Of a stretch of DNA of 37,296 bases, positions 35,640 through 37,296 are shown piece after piece (positions within the stretch are counted from its first letter, which is position 1; each line of letters begins with the position of its first letter). The DNA lies in NCBI GenBank assembly GCA_937926445.1, contig CALBAK010000034.1, positions 1 through 37,296 of the forward strand. Direction: 5' to 3'. The translations under genes and the position numbers were made by a program. The notes beneath the pieces are model-generated. The model saw only the letters and a list, made by a program, of their open reading frames with translations. It searched no databases and was not told the origin of the DNA. Source of the stretch: an uncultured Alphaproteobacteria bacterium (GTDB lineage: Bacteria > Pseudomonadota > Alphaproteobacteria > Geminicoccales > Geminicoccaceae).

Positions 35640-36746
35640 ATGTGGCTCAGCGCCGTCCGGCGGTTCGTGCCGGTCTTACTCGCCCTCGGGCTGGCGGTCG
35701 GTGCCCGCGCCCAGGACTGGTGGACCGAGACCGGCATTTCCGTCGACGTCACCGCCGAGAATGCCGTCGCCGCCCGCCAGAAGGGCATCGAGGTCGGCCA
35801 ACGCGAAGCTCTGCGGCGGCTGCTCGAGCGGCTCGTCCCGCCCGAGGAGCGGGCCCGGCTGCCCGCCGTCCAGAGCCTGCCGATCGCCCGCTACGTCCGC
35901 AGTTACGAGATCGCCGAAGAGAAGGTGGCGCCCGATCGCTGGCTCGCCACCTTGAACGTCTCCTTCGACCCCGACGAGGTCGGAGCACTGCTCTCCGGCC
36001 GCGGGGTGGCGATGCTGCAGCCGACCGCCGCCCCCGTCCTGCTCCTGGTGCCGGCCGAGCGTCGTGCGGGCGAACTCCTGCTCTGGGCGCGCGAGGAGCC
36101 CTGGTGGCAGGCCTTGGAGCGTGTGGCAGCGGGCGAGCGGGCCTTGCGGCTCGTGCTGCCGCTCGCCGATCTCACCGACCTCGCGACCCTTCCGCCGGCC
36201 GCGGTCGAAGCGCGCGACCGGACCCCCCTCGACCGGCTCGCGGCTCGCTACGGTGCGGCGGATGCGGTGGTCGTCCTGCTCGAGGCGGGGGTGCCGCCGG
36301 GGAGCGGGGCGGCGTCGACCCCGAGCGTGCGCTTTCTCGCCGGCAACGGGGTGTTGCGCGGCGATCCGCCCCCCCTCGAGGCGCCGGCGACGGGGGGCGA
36401 TCCGGTGGAGGCCACGGCCCGGGCGGCCGCCGCTCGGCTCGTCGAGACCTGGCGGCGCGGCGGCCTCGTACGCAGCGACCGGCTCGCCGACCTCTCGCTC
36501 GTCGTGCCGCTTGCCGATCTCGCCGGCTGGGTTCAAATACGGCGGGAATTGGAGACGCTGCCGGAGATCCGCGAGGTCCGGATCGTCTCGCTGGAACGCC
36601 GCCGGGCCGAACTCGTGCTGCGCCATCTGGGCGATCTCGACCGTCTCCGGGAAGGTCTCGCACGGCGCGGGCTCGTGCTCGCCGAGGAGGGTGGCAGATG
36701 GCAGTTGCGCGCAGCGGGGGCCCCGCCGGCCGCGGCACCGCGGTGA
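35640..36746 (+). CDS. DUF2066-domain exported protein
   Basis: A 368-residue protein of the DUF2066 family, of unknown function. The N-terminus is a clear signal peptide ending 'GLAVGARAQDW' (probable cleavage after ARA). The family core follows: 'ISVDVTAENAVAARQKGIEVGQ' in two parts, 'REALRRLLERLVPPEER' and 'YVRSYEIAEEKVAPDRWLATL'. It then runs through 'RLVLPLADLTDLATL' and 'LVVPLADLAGWVQIRREL'. The ATG at 35640 is chosen because the signal peptide starts there. It is divergent from purM and overlaps the next gene, a CDP-alcohol phosphatidyltransferase, which suggests an operon. Confidence 0.88.
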   Translation: MWLSAVRRFVPVLLALGLAVGARAQDWWTETGISVDVTAENAVAARQKGIEVGQREALRRLLERLVPPEERARLPAVQSLPIARYVRSYEIAEEKVAPDRWLATLNVSFDPDEVGALLSGRGVAMLQPTAAPVLLLVPAERRAGELLLWAREEPWWQALERVAAGERALRLVLPLADLTDLATLPPAAVEARDRTPLDRLAARYGAADAVVVLLEAGVPPGSGAASTPSVRFLAGNGVLRGDPPPLEAPATGGDPVEATARAAAARLVETWRRGGLVRSDRLADLSLVVPLADLAGWVQIRRELETLPEIREVRIVSLERRRAELVLRHLGDLDRLREGLARRGLVLAEEGGRWQLRAAGAPPAAAPR

Positions 36747-37296
36747 GTGCCGCGCCCGCGGCCTTCGCCCGCGCGGTGCTCGGCCAGCTCGCCAACATCC
36801 TGACCACCGCCCGGCTCGTGAGCACCGGCCCGCTCGTCCTCCTCGTCCTGCACGACCGTTTCGACCTCGCCTTTTGGCTCTTCCTCGCAGCTGCCCTCAC
36901 CGACGTGGCGGACGGCTATGTCGCCAAGCGCTGGGCGAGCCCGAGCCGGGTCGGCGCGGCGCTCGATCCGATCGCCGACAAGCTCCTGGTCGGCTGCCTC
37001 CTGCTCGCCCTGGGAGGAGACGATCTCGTGCCCGGCTGGCTCGTGGCGCTCGCTATCGGCCGCGACGTCGTGCTCGTGGCGGGTGCCGTGGCGCTGCGCA
37101 GCCGGCTGCGCGAGTTCCGCATCGAACCGCTGGTAATCGGCAAGCTCTCGACTTTCTTGCAGCTCGTCTTCCTCGGCTTCGTCCTCGGCAACGCGGCCGG
37201 CATCGCCGACGTCGCCTGGGTGATCGAGCTCCTCCTCGCGGCGGTCGCCGTGGTCACCCTCGCCTCGGCCGCGGCCTATGTCGCCGCCGGCCTGCG
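36698..37296 (+). CDS. CDP-alcohol phosphatidyltransferase family protein (3' end beyond window)
   Basis: An integral membrane enzyme of the CDP-alcohol phosphatidyltransferase family, which joins CDP-diacylglycerol to an alcohol head group; the visible type resembles PgsA-like proteins. The metal-binding signature is 'TDVADGYVAKRW' followed by 'RVGAALDPIADKLL', matching D-x2-D-G-x2-A-[RK]-x8-G-x3-D-x3-D. Several hydrophobic helices follow, as in 'LLVGCLLLALGG' and 'LQLVFLGFVLGNAAG'. I prefer the ATG at 36698, with GAGGAGG seven bases upstream, over the GTG at 36743, which would give a GTGA overlap but has no ribosome site. The gene overlaps the DUF2066 end by 49 bp and runs off the window. 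Confidence 0.87.
   Translation, partial: MAVARSGGPAGRGTAVSAAPAAFARAVLGQLANILTTARLVSTGPLVLLVLHDRFDLAFWLFLAAALTDVADGYVAKRWASPSRVGAALDPIADKLLVGCLLLALGGDDLVPGWLVALAIGRDVVLVAGAVALRSRLREFRIEPLVIGKLSTFLQLVFLGFVLGNAAGIADVAWVIELLLAAVAVVTLASAAAYVAAGL

Overview
The window is uniformly GC-rich (roughly 70% by eye). The recognisable proteins look alphaproteobacterial, probably Rhodospirillales-like. A homologue of BciB, the ferredoxin-type 8-vinyl reductase of (bacterio)chlorophyll synthesis, suggests a phototroph or a descendant of one. This placement is an inference from gene content; there is no rRNA in the window. I saw no tRNA, CRISPR array or insertion sequence.

Layout. 1-8.1 kb: a TorT-type periplasmic binding protein (cut by the left edge) diverges from a LysR-type regulator across a spacer carrying a 38-bp direct repeat. 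Next come a class-III aminotransferase/BciB-like pair on the minus strand and a copper P-type ATPase on the plus strand. 8.1-10.25 kb: no recognisable gene. 10.25-14.4 kb: a DUF411 metal-binding protein, a TIGR04338-like metallohydrolase, a J-domain/OmpA-like membrane fusion and a PhzF-family isomerase. 14.7-19.2 kb: a peptide ABC transporter operon in which all four remaining genes are broken. 19.6-22.6 kb: one intact conserved hypothetical, a decayed NitT/TauT/THI5-like binding protein and ATPase, and the remains of a second DUF411 gene. 22.6-25.1 kb: no recognisable gene. 25.1-31.6 kb: a broken TerC, a decaying ABC permease, a DUF1499 protein, a decaying serine-glyoxylate-type aminotransferase and a CNNM/CorC-type protein with an apparent internal deletion. 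31.9-37.3 kb: ordinary intact housekeeping genes (ndk, uspA, purN, purM, DUF2066, CDP-alcohol phosphatidyltransferase cut by the right edge).

The main message is gene decay. Between about 14.7 and 31 kb, most transporter and metabolic genes carry nonsense codons, single-base frameshifts, small tandem duplications or lost catalytic residues, and are separated by kilobase tracts with no homology I can recognise. At this GC content stop codons are rare, so long open frames survive by chance and are weak evidence of a gene. I did not find a convincing new multi-gene system. The best candidates for something unusual are the J-domain/OmpA fusion, the aminotransferase-BciB pair, the repeat between torT and lysR, and the decay itself.
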